In this document: positions 26,424-34,359 of the stretch, piece by piece
How the letters are laid out: each line of letters begins with the position of its first letter
Numbering within the stretch: position 1 is the first letter of the stretch
NCBI RefSeq assembly: GCF_026342405.1
Contig: NZ_JAPEMU010000001.1
Coordinates: 8,804,001-8,868,000 of the forward strand
Direction of reading: 5' to 3'
From: Kitasatospora sp. NBC_00240
GTDB taxonomy: Bacteria; Actinomycetota; Actinomycetes; Streptomycetales; Streptomycetaceae
Length of the DNA stretch: 64,000 nucleotides
Translations under genes and position numbers: made by a program
The notes under the pieces: generated by a model
What the model was told of the DNA's origin: nothing
Database searches by the model: none
Seen by the model: the letters and a program-made list of their open reading frames with translations, nothing else

Positions 26424-27425
26424 ATGAAGAGCCTCACCAAGAGCCACCTCGCCAAGTGCGTGACCGTCGCCGCCGGCCTCGGCCTGGTGGTGGCCGGCAC
26501 CGGCTCCGCCCAGGCGGACCCCTCCGGCGCGCCGACCTACCGTCCGCTCGCGGGCGTCGGCTCGGACACCACCCAGGGCGTCATGAACGCCCTGGCCGGC
26601 GACATCACCGTCGGCGGCCAGAAGGTGCTCGGCTCCTACAACGCGCTCGGCTCGGCCACCATCGCCACCAAGGAATCGGCCGACTGCCAGGCGCTGGCCC
26701 GCCCCAACGGCTCGGGCGCCGGCCGCTCAGCCCTGCTGAACGAGCTCAACAAGGGCAAGGGCTGCCTGGACTTCGCCCGCTCCTCCAGCCTGAACCTGGC
26801 CGCCGCCACCCCGGGCCTGACCTACGTCCCGTTCGCCGTGGACGGTGTCACCTACGCCGTCAGCGCCGGCAGCTCGCTGCCGCTCGACCTCACCACCGCG
26901 GACCTGCACGCGATCTACAGCTGCGACCCGGGCTACGTCGGCACCGCCCCGAACTGGGGCGTCCACCCGCTGCTCCCGCAGGCCGGCTCCGGCACCCGCT
27001 CGTTCTGGCTCTCCGTGGTGGGCATCACCGAGGCCGACGTGGTCGCGAACAAGTACCCCTGCGTGAGCGACACCAAGGGCGGCAAGAAGATCGAGGAGCA
27101 CGACGGCCGCGTGCTGGACACCACCTCGCTGGTGCCGTTCTCGATCGCCCAGTACATCGCGCAGAGCTCCAACACCATCGCGGACATCCGCGGCACCGCC
27201 CAGCTCGGCAACATCAACGGCGTGCCCTCGGTGCTGCTGAACACCGGCGCCCCGGCCACCCGTGACGTCTACAACGTCATCCCGACCAGCAAGGTCGGCA
27301 CCTCCCCGTGGAGCGACGTCTTCGTCGGCGGCACCTCGCAGATCTGCCAGCGCTCCTCCCTGATCAAGCAGTACGGCTTCGGTGTCAACACCAACTGCGG
27401 CGACACCTCGCGCACCACCGGCTGA
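26424..27425 (+). CDS. Secreted PstS-like solute-binding protein
   Basis: This 333-aa protein has a signal peptide (1-31, ending GSAQA then DPSG) and no lipobox, so it should be released or held by partners rather than lipid-anchored. It opens with a PstS-type loop (GVGSDTTQGVMNALAGDI) and has LDFARSSS, LTTADLHAIYSCDPGY and QAGSGTRSFWLSVVG, matching the ligand loops of phosphate-binding proteins in order. Four cysteines lie in the mature part. ATG 26424 has AGGGAAG upstream. It is the third PstS-related product of this locus and the only small, unanchored one. Confidence 0.85.
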   Translation: MKSLTKSHLAKCVTVAAGLGLVVAGTGSAQADPSGAPTYRPLAGVGSDTTQGVMNALAGDITVGGQKVLGSYNALGSATIATKESADCQALARPNGSGAGRSALLNELNKGKGCLDFARSSSLNLAAATPGLTYVPFAVDGVTYAVSAGSSLPLDLTTADLHAIYSCDPGYVGTAPNWGVHPLLPQAGSGTRSFWLSVVGITEADVVANKYPCVSDTKGGKKIEEHDGRVLDTTSLVPFSIAQYIAQSSNTIADIRGTAQLGNINGVPSVLLNTGAPATRDVYNVIPTSKVGTSPWSDVFVGGTSQICQRSSLIKQYGFGVNTNCGDTSRTTG

Positions 27426-27486
27426 CCCTCACCACTGCCTCTCCCTCCTGCGTGCCCCTCCTTTCACCCTGGAAGCGAGCAACACC

Positions 27487-29079
27487 GTGAGCATCCGCAT
27501 CACACGCTCCGTAGCACTCGGCGCGGCCACCCTGCTGGCCGCGGGCAGCATCTCCATGATCGGCTCGGTCGCCCACGCGGCCGACGAGAGCCCGGCCATC
27601 GGCACCCTGGCGCTGAACCCGGCGACCGGCGCCGACGACGAGCTGATCAGCGTCGTCAGCTCCGGTTCCTGCCCGGGCGGCACCAACCTGCAGACCCTGG
27701 TCTTCGGCCAGGGCTTCCCGGCCGAGGGCTACGGCGTCACGCCCAACCAGGCGCAGTCGGTCTTCCCGCCGGACGCCCAGGGCCACCTCACCCTGCCGCT
27801 CAGCGACACCATGCGCAGCTTCGCGCAGAAGAACGGCTTCTCCACCCTCGCCGGCAAGTACGAGTTCCGGCTGCGCTGCCGTGCCAAGATCGGCACCAGC
27901 TACTTCGGCGACTTCGTCGGCGCCGTCTGGTTCACCAGCCCCACCAGCTACACCTCCACCGACCCGAACACGCCGGCCGCGGTGGCCACCAGCACCGCGC
28001 TGACCGTCACCCCGAACGGTTCCGCGACGGCCGGCGGCGACGTCACGCTGACCGCCGACGTCACCCCGGCCGCCTCGGGCACCGTGCAGTTCCTGGACGG
28101 CGCCACCCCGCTCGGCGCCCCCGTCGCCGTGGCGGCCGGCCGGGCGACCCTCACCACCGCGGCCCTCACCGAGGGCGCGCACAGCCTGTCGGCCGTGTTC
28201 AGCTCGAACAGCGCGGGCTTCCTCGGCTCGACCTCCCAGGCCGTCGCCTACACCGTCAGCCCGCGCGGCGCCGCCGCGACCCACACCGCGCTGGCCGTCT
28301 CCCCGGCCGGCTCGGCCGCCCAGGGCAGCCCGGTGCAGCTCAGCGCCACGGTCACCCCGGGTGTCGCGGGCACCGTGGCGTTCAAGGACAACGGCGCCGT
28401 GGTCGGCAGCACCGCGGTCGCGGCCGGCTCGGCGCAGGTCACCCTGACCGGCCTGGCCGAGGGCGACCACTCCTTCACCGCCGCCTTCACGCCCACCGAC
28501 AGCACCGCCTACGCGGCCTCGGCCTCGGACGCGGTCGCGTTCACCGTCACCCCCGTGGTCACCCCGCCGAACCCGGGCGGTCCGACCCCGCCCGCCCCGG
28601 TCGGCGAGACCATCACCACCACCGTCGCCCCCGGCGCCCTGGTGATCAGCGTGGCCGGCAGCAACGTCACCCTGCCGCCGCTCGCCCTGAACAGCACCAG
28701 CACCCTGTTCAGCACCAACGGCCCGATCCAGACCGTCACCGTCACGGACACCCGCGCGGGTGCGCCGGGCTGGTCGGTCAGCGGCCAGGTGGCGCAGTTC
28801 GCCTCCAACGGCAACGCGATCAACGCGCAGAACCTCGGTTGGGCGCCGAACCTGGTCTCCAAGGGCGACGGCCTCAAGGTCACCCTCGGCGGGCAGGTCA
28901 ACCCGGCCAACGCGGTCGAGGCGAACGACGCGGGCGTGCTCGGCCTCAAGTCCGCCCGGACGCTGGCCGTCGCGACCGGCCTCGGCACCGCCAAGTTCGG
29001 CGCCGACCTGACCCTGCTCGCCCCGACCTCCACGCAGGCCGGGACGTACCAGGGCGTGCTCACCCTGACCGCGATCTGA
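27487..29079 (+). CDS. Secreted protein with two Ig-like domains and a WxL-like C-terminal domain
   Basis: This 530-aa protein starts at GTG 27487. The signal peptide is 1-31 (SVAHA). Residues ~36-158 are a Cys-containing module (SSGSCPGG, GQGFPAEG, LTLPLSDTMR, RLRCRAKIG) that recurs in the next gene. Two Ig-like repeats follow (~166-258, ~262-355), then a Pro-rich hinge, then ~377-530 resembling the WxL cell-wall domain: GWSVSGQVAQF (W429-S-V431), GWAPNLVS, and a terminal AGTYQGVLTLTA in place of the usual YxGxLxWxL. WxL domains bind peptidoglycan non-covalently and act with DUF916 proteins, which is exactly what the next gene encodes. Confidence 0.8.
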   Translation: MSIRITRSVALGAATLLAAGSISMIGSVAHAADESPAIGTLALNPATGADDELISVVSSGSCPGGTNLQTLVFGQGFPAEGYGVTPNQAQSVFPPDAQGHLTLPLSDTMRSFAQKNGFSTLAGKYEFRLRCRAKIGTSYFGDFVGAVWFTSPTSYTSTDPNTPAAVATSTALTVTPNGSATAGGDVTLTADVTPAASGTVQFLDGATPLGAPVAVAAGRATLTTAALTEGAHSLSAVFSSNSAGFLGSTSQAVAYTVSPRGAAATHTALAVSPAGSAAQGSPVQLSATVTPGVAGTVAFKDNGAVVGSTAVAAGSAQVTLTGLAEGDHSFTAAFTPTDSTAYAASASDAVAFTVTPVVTPPNPGGPTPPAPVGETITTTVAPGALVISVAGSNVTLPPLALNSTSTLFSTNGPIQTVTVTDTRAGAPGWSVSGQVAQFASNGNAINAQNLGWAPNLVSKGDGLKVTLGGQVNPANAVEANDAGVLGLKSARTLAVATGLGTAKFGADLTLLAPTSTQAGTYQGVLTLTAI

Positions 29080-29121
29080 CGCCCACTCTTCACCGGGATC
29101 CCGTCAGGCCGTAACCCGGCG

Positions 29122-29166
29122 GCCGGACCGTCCAGACGAAATGTACCCGAGCCTGGACGGTCCGGC
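29122..29166 (+). promoter_or_regulatory. 14-bp perfect hairpin between WxL and DUF916 genes
   Basis: The arms 29122-29135 (GCCGGACCGTCCAG) and 29153-29166 pair perfectly around a 17-nt loop. It lies in the 132-bp gap between the two genes. It may be an attenuator, an RNA-processing or stability element setting expression of the abundant secreted proteins upstream versus membrane proteins downstream, or a terminator. No U-tract follows. Confidence 0.55.
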
Positions 29167-29211
29167 GGTCGTGCTCCAACTTCCCTTCCCGTAACCGAGG
29201 ATGACGCCACC

Positions 29212-31107
29212 ATGCAGCATCGATGGCTCCTGGTACCCGCCCTCGCGGCGCTGCTGCTGGCCGGCGGTCCCGCGTTCGCCGACGAATCGCCGGCCGCTCC
29301 CGCCCCGGCGGCCCCCGCCCGGGCCGCTCCCGCTCCGGCGGCCCCCGCCCCGGCCGCTCCCGCTCCGGCGGCCGGCCCCGCCGCCGCGCAGACCTTCGGC
29401 ATCCAGCCCGCGAGCGAGACCGAACCGGACACCCGGGGCACCTTCAGCTACGGCGTCACCCCCGGCGCCGTCCTCAAGGACCACGTCGCGGTCTGGAACT
29501 ACAGCGAGCAGCCGCTCACCCTGCGGATCTACCCCGCCGACGCCTTCAACACCGACACCGGCGGCTACGACGTGCTCCCCGAGGGCACCGCCTCCACCCA
29601 GGCCGGCAGCTGGCTGCGGACCGGCGCCGCCACCCTCGAACTGCCGGCCCGCAGCCGCCAGATCGTCCCCTTCACCCTGGCCGTCCCCGCCACCGCCCCG
29701 CCCGGCGACCACCCCGCCGGGATCGTCGCCACCCTGCGCAGCGAGAGCAAGGACGCCAAGGGCAACGCCGTGACGGTCGACCAGCGGGTCGGCGCCCGGA
29801 TCAACATCCGGGTCTCCGGCGACCTGCGGGCCGCACTCAAGGTCGAGGACGCCCATGCGGTGTACCACCCCAGCCTGAACCCGCTCTCCACCGGGCACAC
29901 CACCATCAGCTACTCGGTCCGCAACACCGGCAACGTCCGGCTGGGCGGCAGGCAGGCCGTCCGGGTCGCCAACGTCTTCGGCACCATCGCCACCGGTGAC
30001 GCGCCCGCCGACCTGCAGGAACTGCTGCCCGGCAACGTCGTGCACCACCGGCTGGACGTGGCCGGGGCGTACCCGACGCTCTGGGCCACCGCCGGGATCA
30101 CCATCGACCCGCTACCGATCGCGGGCGACAAGGACCCGGCGCTCTCCAGCAGCGTCGACAAGCGGCGCTTCGCCAGCATCCCCTGGGCACTGCTCGCCGT
30201 CCTGCTGCCGCTCGCGCTGCTCGGCGGCTGGTGGTGGCGCCGCCGCCGCGACCGCGGGGCGCCGGCCGCCCCGCCCGGGGGGTCGGTCGCGCCGGCGCGG
30301 CCGGTCGTGCCGGGCGCGCCCGGTGCCGCGGATCCGCCGGCGGTCCCTGCTGGTCCCTCGGCCACCGCCGAGCCGGCCCGGGTACCGGCCGGGGCGAGGT
30401 CCGCCGGGCCGGCCGGCCCCGGTGCGGCGGTCACCGCCACGACGCTGCTCCTCGCCGCCCTGGCGCTCTGCCAACTCCCGCTCGCCCCCCGGGCGTCCGC
30501 CGCCGAACCGGTCGGCACGCTGGCCTTCGACTACGCCGCCGGCCGCGACGACGACGCCCTCGACCTGCTCAGTTCGGGTCAGTGCCCGGACCCGGCGGCC
30601 GACTACCTGGTCGTCCGGATCACCGGCGAGGGCTTCCCGGCCGAGGGCGCCCCGCTCACCGGCACGGTGGCCGCCTCGGTCTACCGGACGGCCGCCAACG
30701 GCGGTTACGTGCTGCCGCTCAGCAACACCCTGCGGGTGGTGGCCACCCGCAGCGGCGCAGGCCGGTTGAACGGTGCCTACACCATCACCGCGAGCTGCCG
30801 GGGCAAGGTCAACCCGACCTCCCGCCGGGACTTCAGCGGGGTGCTCACCTTCACCACCCCCACCACCTGGCAGGCCGTCACGGTGGCCCCCGAAGGCCTG
30901 ATCCACGTCGCCGCGGCGGCCGAACCGGCCCCGGTGGCCGCGCCTTCGCCCGCCCCGGCGGCGGTGGCCGCGGCCGCGCCTCGTCCGTCCGGAACCCCTT
31001 GGTACTCGTTGCCGGCCGTCGGCGCCGGGGCACTGCTGCTCGGCCGGATCGCCCTGCCGCACGCCCGCCGGTGGCGCCGCCGCCCGGCCCCGGAGGCCGC
31101 CGAATGA
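29212..31107 (+). CDS. DUF916-like (WxL-interacting) membrane protein fused to the shared surface module
   Basis: 631 aa. Signal peptide 1-23, then a Pro/Ala repeat (27-57). Residues ~60-302 resemble DUF916/WxLIP: FGIQPASETEPDTRGTFSYG, RIYPADAF, a GARINIRVSGDL strand, and TISYSVRNTGNVRL. TM1 is ~323-341 with a basic stop. After a ~65-residue cytoplasmic linker a second hydrophobic segment (~407-431) leads to a second outside domain (433-560) that repeats the N-terminal module of the WxL protein (SSGQCPD, GEGFPAEG, YVLPLSNTLR, ASCRGKVN). TM3 (~597-613) and a basic tail end the protein. It is ATGA-coupled to the sortase-like gene. Its likely role is to anchor the WxL protein near the transporter. 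Confidence 0.82.
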   Translation: MQHRWLLVPALAALLLAGGPAFADESPAAPAPAAPARAAPAPAAPAPAAPAPAAGPAAAQTFGIQPASETEPDTRGTFSYGVTPGAVLKDHVAVWNYSEQPLTLRIYPADAFNTDTGGYDVLPEGTASTQAGSWLRTGAATLELPARSRQIVPFTLAVPATAPPGDHPAGIVATLRSESKDAKGNAVTVDQRVGARINIRVSGDLRAALKVEDAHAVYHPSLNPLSTGHTTISYSVRNTGNVRLGGRQAVRVANVFGTIATGDAPADLQELLPGNVVHHRLDVAGAYPTLWATAGITIDPLPIAGDKDPALSSSVDKRRFASIPWALLAVLLPLALLGGWWWRRRRDRGAPAAPPGGSVAPARPVVPGAPGAADPPAVPAGPSATAEPARVPAGARSAGPAGPGAAVTATTLLLAALALCQLPLAPRASAAEPVGTLAFDYAAGRDDDALDLLSSGQCPDPAADYLVVRITGEGFPAEGAPLTGTVAASVYRTAANGGYVLPLSNTLRVVATRSGAGRLNGAYTITASCRGKVNPTSRRDFSGVLTFTTPTTWQAVTVAPEGLIHVAAAAEPAPVAAPSPAPAAVAAAAPRPSGTPWYSLPAVGAGALLLGRIALPHARRWRRRPAPEAAE

Positions 31108-32039
31108 CCGTCACCGAACTCCCTCCGGCGCCGGCCGCCGCCCCGCCCGGTCCGCCGCCGGTGGTCGCGCCGCCCGCCAGGGCCCGGCTGCGTCCGGACG
31201 GTCCGCAGGCGCTCGGCGCCGGGCTGGCCATCGTGGCGGCCCTGCTGCTGGGCCTGCTCCTCGACCTCGGTCCGCTCGGCGGGCTCCGGCACCTGCGCGA
31301 CCACGAGACCGGCTACGCGGACCTGCGGCAGACCCTCGCGATGGGCACCGCCCCGGTCGGCCAGCTCGACAAGGACGGCAAACCGGTCGGCCTCGGGACG
31401 CCGGTCGCCCTGCTGGAGATCCCGCAGCTCGGCCTGCGCGAGGTGATCCGGGAGGGCACCACCGGGGGAGTCCTGGCTGAGGGCCCCGGGCACCGCCGGG
31501 ACACCCCGATGCCCGGTCAGGCCGGTACCAGTGTGCTGCTCGGCCGGCAGGCCGGGTTCGGTGGTCCGTTCGGTGTGCTGGGGAACCTGCGCGGTGGTGA
31601 GACCTTCACGGTCACCACCGGCCAGGGCACCCACACGTACCGGGTGCTCGGCCTGCGGCGCGCGGGTGACCCGGTGCCGCCCGCGCTCGCCTCCGGCGCG
31701 GGCCGGATCGCGCTGGTCACCGGCAGCGGTTCCAGGTACGCCCCGTCCGGGCTGCTGCTGGTCGACGCGGACCTGATCACCGAGGCCAAGCCGGCGGACG
31801 CCCGCCCGCTGACGCCGGGTGCGCTGCCCGCCGCCGAGCGGGCCATGGGCACCGAGGACGCGGCCTGGATCCCGCTGGTGCTCTGGGGCGAGGGGTTGCT
31901 CCTCGCCGCCGTCGCGCTCGCCATGGGCTGGTCGCGCTGGGGGCGCCGGCAGGTCTGGATCGTCGGGGTGCCGGTGCTGACCGCGCCGGCCCTCGCGGTC
32001 GCGGACCAGGTGGCCCGCCTGCTGCCGAACCTGGTCTGA
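31104..32039 (+). CDS. Polytopic sortase-like protein lacking catalytic His and Cys
   Basis: 311 aa. An N-terminal helix (~36-60), a sortase-like beta-barrel (~95-225), then two or three C-terminal helices (~255-305). The barrel follows class E-like sortases: VALLEIPQLGLREVIREGTT, GPGHRRDTPMPGQAGTSVLL, FTVTTGQGTHTYRVLGL, RIALVTGSGSRYAPSGLLLV. But the catalytic GHR is G147-R148-Q149 and the TC is T206-G207, so both the His and the Cys thiol needed for transpeptidation are absent. No LPxTG-type substrate is encoded nearby. It is probably a structural or peptide-binding scaffold for the complex. Start by ATGA overlap. Confidence 0.85.
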   Translation: MTVTELPPAPAAAPPGPPPVVAPPARARLRPDGPQALGAGLAIVAALLLGLLLDLGPLGGLRHLRDHETGYADLRQTLAMGTAPVGQLDKDGKPVGLGTPVALLEIPQLGLREVIREGTTGGVLAEGPGHRRDTPMPGQAGTSVLLGRQAGFGGPFGVLGNLRGGETFTVTTGQGTHTYRVLGLRRAGDPVPPALASGAGRIALVTGSGSRYAPSGLLLVDADLITEAKPADARPLTPGALPAAERAMGTEDAAWIPLVLWGEGLLLAAVALAMGWSRWGRRQVWIVGVPVLTAPALAVADQVARLLPNLV

Positions 32040-32068
32040 CCGGCGGGCGTGGCAGGTGCCCGCCCGCC

Positions 32069-32116
32069 GTCCTGCCCGCCGACCGTCCTGCCCGCCGACC
32101 GTCCTGCCCGCTGCGG
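32069..32116. repeat. 16-bp tandem repeat, about 3 copies
   Basis: GTCCTGCCCGCCGACC begins at 32069, 32085 and 32101, the last copy imperfect. It lies in the 147-bp leader before pstB. Confidence 0.8.
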
Positions 32117-32186
32117 ACCGCAGCAGACCGCACCGCACCGTTCTGCTCCGCCGATCGACCGTCACCCTCACGAAAGGGGCCGTCCC

Positions 32187-33011
32187 GTGACCAGCCTCGA
32201 CACCACGGCCGTCCTGCCCGCCGTCCGGCCCAGTGCGGCGGGCACCCTCGACGCCCGGGCCGTCTCCGCCTGGTTCGGCGACCGCAAGGTCCTGGAGCAG
32301 GTCTCGCTGCTGATGCCCGCCGGGCAGGTCACCGCGCTGATCGGCCCGTCCGGCTGCGGCAAGTCGACCTTCCTGCGGATCCTCAACCGGATGCACGAGC
32401 TGATCCCCGGCGCCACCCTCGCGGGCGAGGTGCTGCTGGACGGCGCCGACATCTACGCCCCCGAACGCCGTCTCACCGCCGCCCGCCGGGACATCGGCAT
32501 GGTCTTCCAGAAGCCCAACCCGTTCCCCGCGATGAGCATCTACGACAACGTGGTGGCGGGCCTCAAGCTCACCGGCGTCCGGGCGAGCCGCCCGGAGAAG
32601 GACCTCCTGGTCGAGGAGTGCCTCACCAAGGCGGGCCTGTGGCGGGAGGTCCAGGACCGGCTCCGCCAGCCCGGCGGCGCGCTCTCCGGCGGCCAGCAGC
32701 AGCGGCTCTGCATCGCCCGCTCGCTCGCCGTCCGTCCGAAGGTCCTGCTGATGGACGAGCCCTGCTCGGCCCTGGACCCGACCTCCACCCGCCGGATCGA
32801 GCAGACCGTCCGTGAGCTGGTCCACGAGGTGACCATCGTGATCGTCACCCACAACATGCAGCAGGCCCAGCGGGTCTCCGACCGGTGTGCGTTCTTCCTG
32901 GCCGAGCAGGGCACCCCGGGCGGCATCGTCGAACACGGCCCGACCGAGGCGATGTTCAGCACCCCGGTCGACCCGCGCACCTCCGACTACGTCAACGGCC
33001 GCTTCGGCTGA
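32187..33011 (+). CDS. pstB: Phosphate-type ABC transporter ATPase PstB
   Basis: This 274-aa protein starts at GTG 32187, 12 nt after an AAAGGGG ribosome site. Walker A is GPSGCGKST, the Q-loop KPNPF is the PstB hallmark, the signature is LSGGQQQR, Walker B is VLLMDEPCSALDPTS, and the switch His is in VIVTHNMQQAQR. It powers uptake through PstC and the PstA domain. It is the last gene of the locus, separated from the sortase-like gene by 147 bp with tandem repeats, so it may have its own promoter. No phoU follows. Confidence 0.93.
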   Translation: MTSLDTTAVLPAVRPSAAGTLDARAVSAWFGDRKVLEQVSLLMPAGQVTALIGPSGCGKSTFLRILNRMHELIPGATLAGEVLLDGADIYAPERRLTAARRDIGMVFQKPNPFPAMSIYDNVVAGLKLTGVRASRPEKDLLVEECLTKAGLWREVQDRLRQPGGALSGGQQQRLCIARSLAVRPKVLLMDEPCSALDPTSTRRIEQTVRELVHEVTIVIVTHNMQQAQRVSDRCAFFLAEQGTPGGIVEHGPTEAMFSTPVDPRTSDYVNGRFG

Positions 33012-33141
33012 GGGAGGCGGTGGGGGCGTGGGCCGCGGGCCGGGCCCCGGGGCGCGCGCCCTGCCCCACGGAGGCCGCACGCTCACTTCGCCGACGCGTC
33101 GCCCGGCGCCGCCGGTCGAACGCCCGGTCCATCGCGAGCGG

Positions 33142-33552
33142 TCACCGGCCCACCTCGACGGGTACGCCCCGGCGCGTCAGCCGGGAAGCCAGGAGTTCCA
33201 TCTCCGCCGCCGTCCCCACGAGGCCGTCCCGGCGCAGCTCCTCGACCAGTTCGCGGGCCCGGGACAGCGACGCCGCCGAGACCTCCCGGAAGACCTTCAT
33301 GGCCGCGACGGCGCTGGGCAGCGGGCCGGCCGGTCGCAGCCTGACCGGCCCGTGCGCCGCGAGCAGTGCCTCCCGGACGCCGTCGGGCGCCGCCCCGGGG
33401 CCGGCGTGCTCGCACATGTACCTGCCGCAGGCCTCGCAGGAGAACTCGGAATCCCACCAGAGCTCGTCGTTCAGCACGAACTGGTTCACCTGCCGCACCG
33501 CCGTGCTCCCGCACGCGCAGGGCGCTTCGATGCTCGCTGTCCGACCAGTCAT
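33142..33552 (-). CDS. Small Cys-rich, possibly zinc-binding protein
   Basis: This 136-aa protein starts at ATG 33552 with GGGGAG 7 nt upstream. The N-terminal half holds CACGS, then CEACGRYMCEH, which could bind a zinc ion. The C-terminal half is a predicted helical region ending in RLTRRGVPVEVGR. No family is recognised. It is convergent with pstB and divergent from the regulator at 33715. Confidence 0.65.
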   Translation of the reverse strand: MTGRTASIEAPCACGSTAVRQVNQFVLNDELWWDSEFSCEACGRYMCEHAGPGAAPDGVREALLAAHGPVRLRPAGPLPSAVAAMKVFREVSAASLSRARELVEELRRDGLVGTAAEMELLASRLTRRGVPVEVGR

Positions 33553-33682
33553 CCGAACTCCCCGCTCGTCCCCACCCCGCCGACGTGATCCTCTCCCGGT
33601 CGGCGCGACCGGCGCGACCGGATTCCGGCCCGGCCGACGGGAGGGGGCGCTCGGGGCGGGCACCGCCCGCCCTCGGCCTGGA

Positions 33683-33714
33683 CAGTTCGTCCGAACTGGA
33701 CGTACAGTCCGAAC
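33683..33714 (+). promoter_or_regulatory. Operator-like repeats at the start of the YheO-like regulator
   Basis: CAGTTCG at 33683-33689 and CGAACTG at 33692-33698 form a 16-bp inverted repeat. GTCCGAAC recurs at 33689-33696 and 33707-33714, ending directly at the ATG. Binding here would block the gene's own start, so autoregulation is likely. The close approach to the ATG also suggests a leaderless transcript or a later start. Confidence 0.5.
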
Positions 33715-34359
33715 ATGGCAGATGCAGAGGTGGGACAGGACCCGCGTGTCCGGATGTGGGCGCCGGTGTGCCAAGCCGTCGTCCTGCTGCTCGGGCCGTA
33801 CGCGGAGGTGGTCCTGCACGACCCGGGGACGGACCGGGTGCTCGGGATCTGGAACCCGATGACCGCCCGCCAGCGTGGTGACCCGTCGCTGCTGGGCGAG
33901 CTGGACGCGCTCGATCCGACGCAACAGGACGTGTTCGGCCCCTACGAGAAGGTGCTGGCCGACGGGCGGCGGCTGTCCTCGGTCAGCGCCGTCCTGCGCG
34001 ATGCCGACGGCGAGCCGTCGGCGGTGCTCTGCATCAACCTCGACCGGACCCCGCTGGAGGAGGCCGCCGCCGTCCTGGCGGGCTTCGCCGCCCCCACCGT
34101 GCAGCGGCCGGAGCCACTGTTCGAGCAGGACTGGGCCGACCGCGTCCAGCACACCGTCGGCAGCTACGTTCGGGAGTCCGGTCGGCCCGTCGAGCGGTTC
34201 GGACGCGAGGACCGCCTCGCCGTGGTCGGACGGCTGGACCAGGCCGGCGTCTTCGCGGTGCGCCGGGCGACACCGGTCGTCGCCGCCGCCCTGAAGGCCT
34301 CCCGCTCGACCGTCTACGCCCTGCTCGCCGAACACCGCGACCGAAGGACCAGCTCGTGA
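33715..34359 (+). CDS. YheO-like PAS / DauR-type HTH transcriptional regulator
   Basis: 214 aa. The N-terminal ~115 residues resemble the YheO PAS-like domain (PVCQAVVLLLGPYAEVVLHD, then DGRRLSSVSAVLRD and VLCINLDRT). The C-terminal part holds a helix-turn-helix like DauR: LDQAGVFAVRRATPVVAAAL, then ASRSTVYALLAEHR. Members of this group often control nearby amino-acid catabolic genes. The downstream aminotransferase overlaps it by 4 bp (GTGA), supporting that role. Repeats directly before the ATG suggest autoregulation. Confidence 0.85.
   Translation: MADAEVGQDPRVRMWAPVCQAVVLLLGPYAEVVLHDPGTDRVLGIWNPMTARQRGDPSLLGELDALDPTQQDVFGPYEKVLADGRRLSSVSAVLRDADGEPSAVLCINLDRTPLEEAAAVLAGFAAPTVQRPEPLFEQDWADRVQHTVGSYVRESGRPVERFGREDRLAVVGRLDQAGVFAVRRATPVVAAALKASRSTVYALLAEHRDRRTSS

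Noticed and set aside
22487..26500. Minus-strand 1337-codon frame opposite the PstS-like genes
   Set aside because: Repetitive Gly/Arg/Val composition, spans tandem repeats, and contradicts the ATGA-coupled plus-strand genes.
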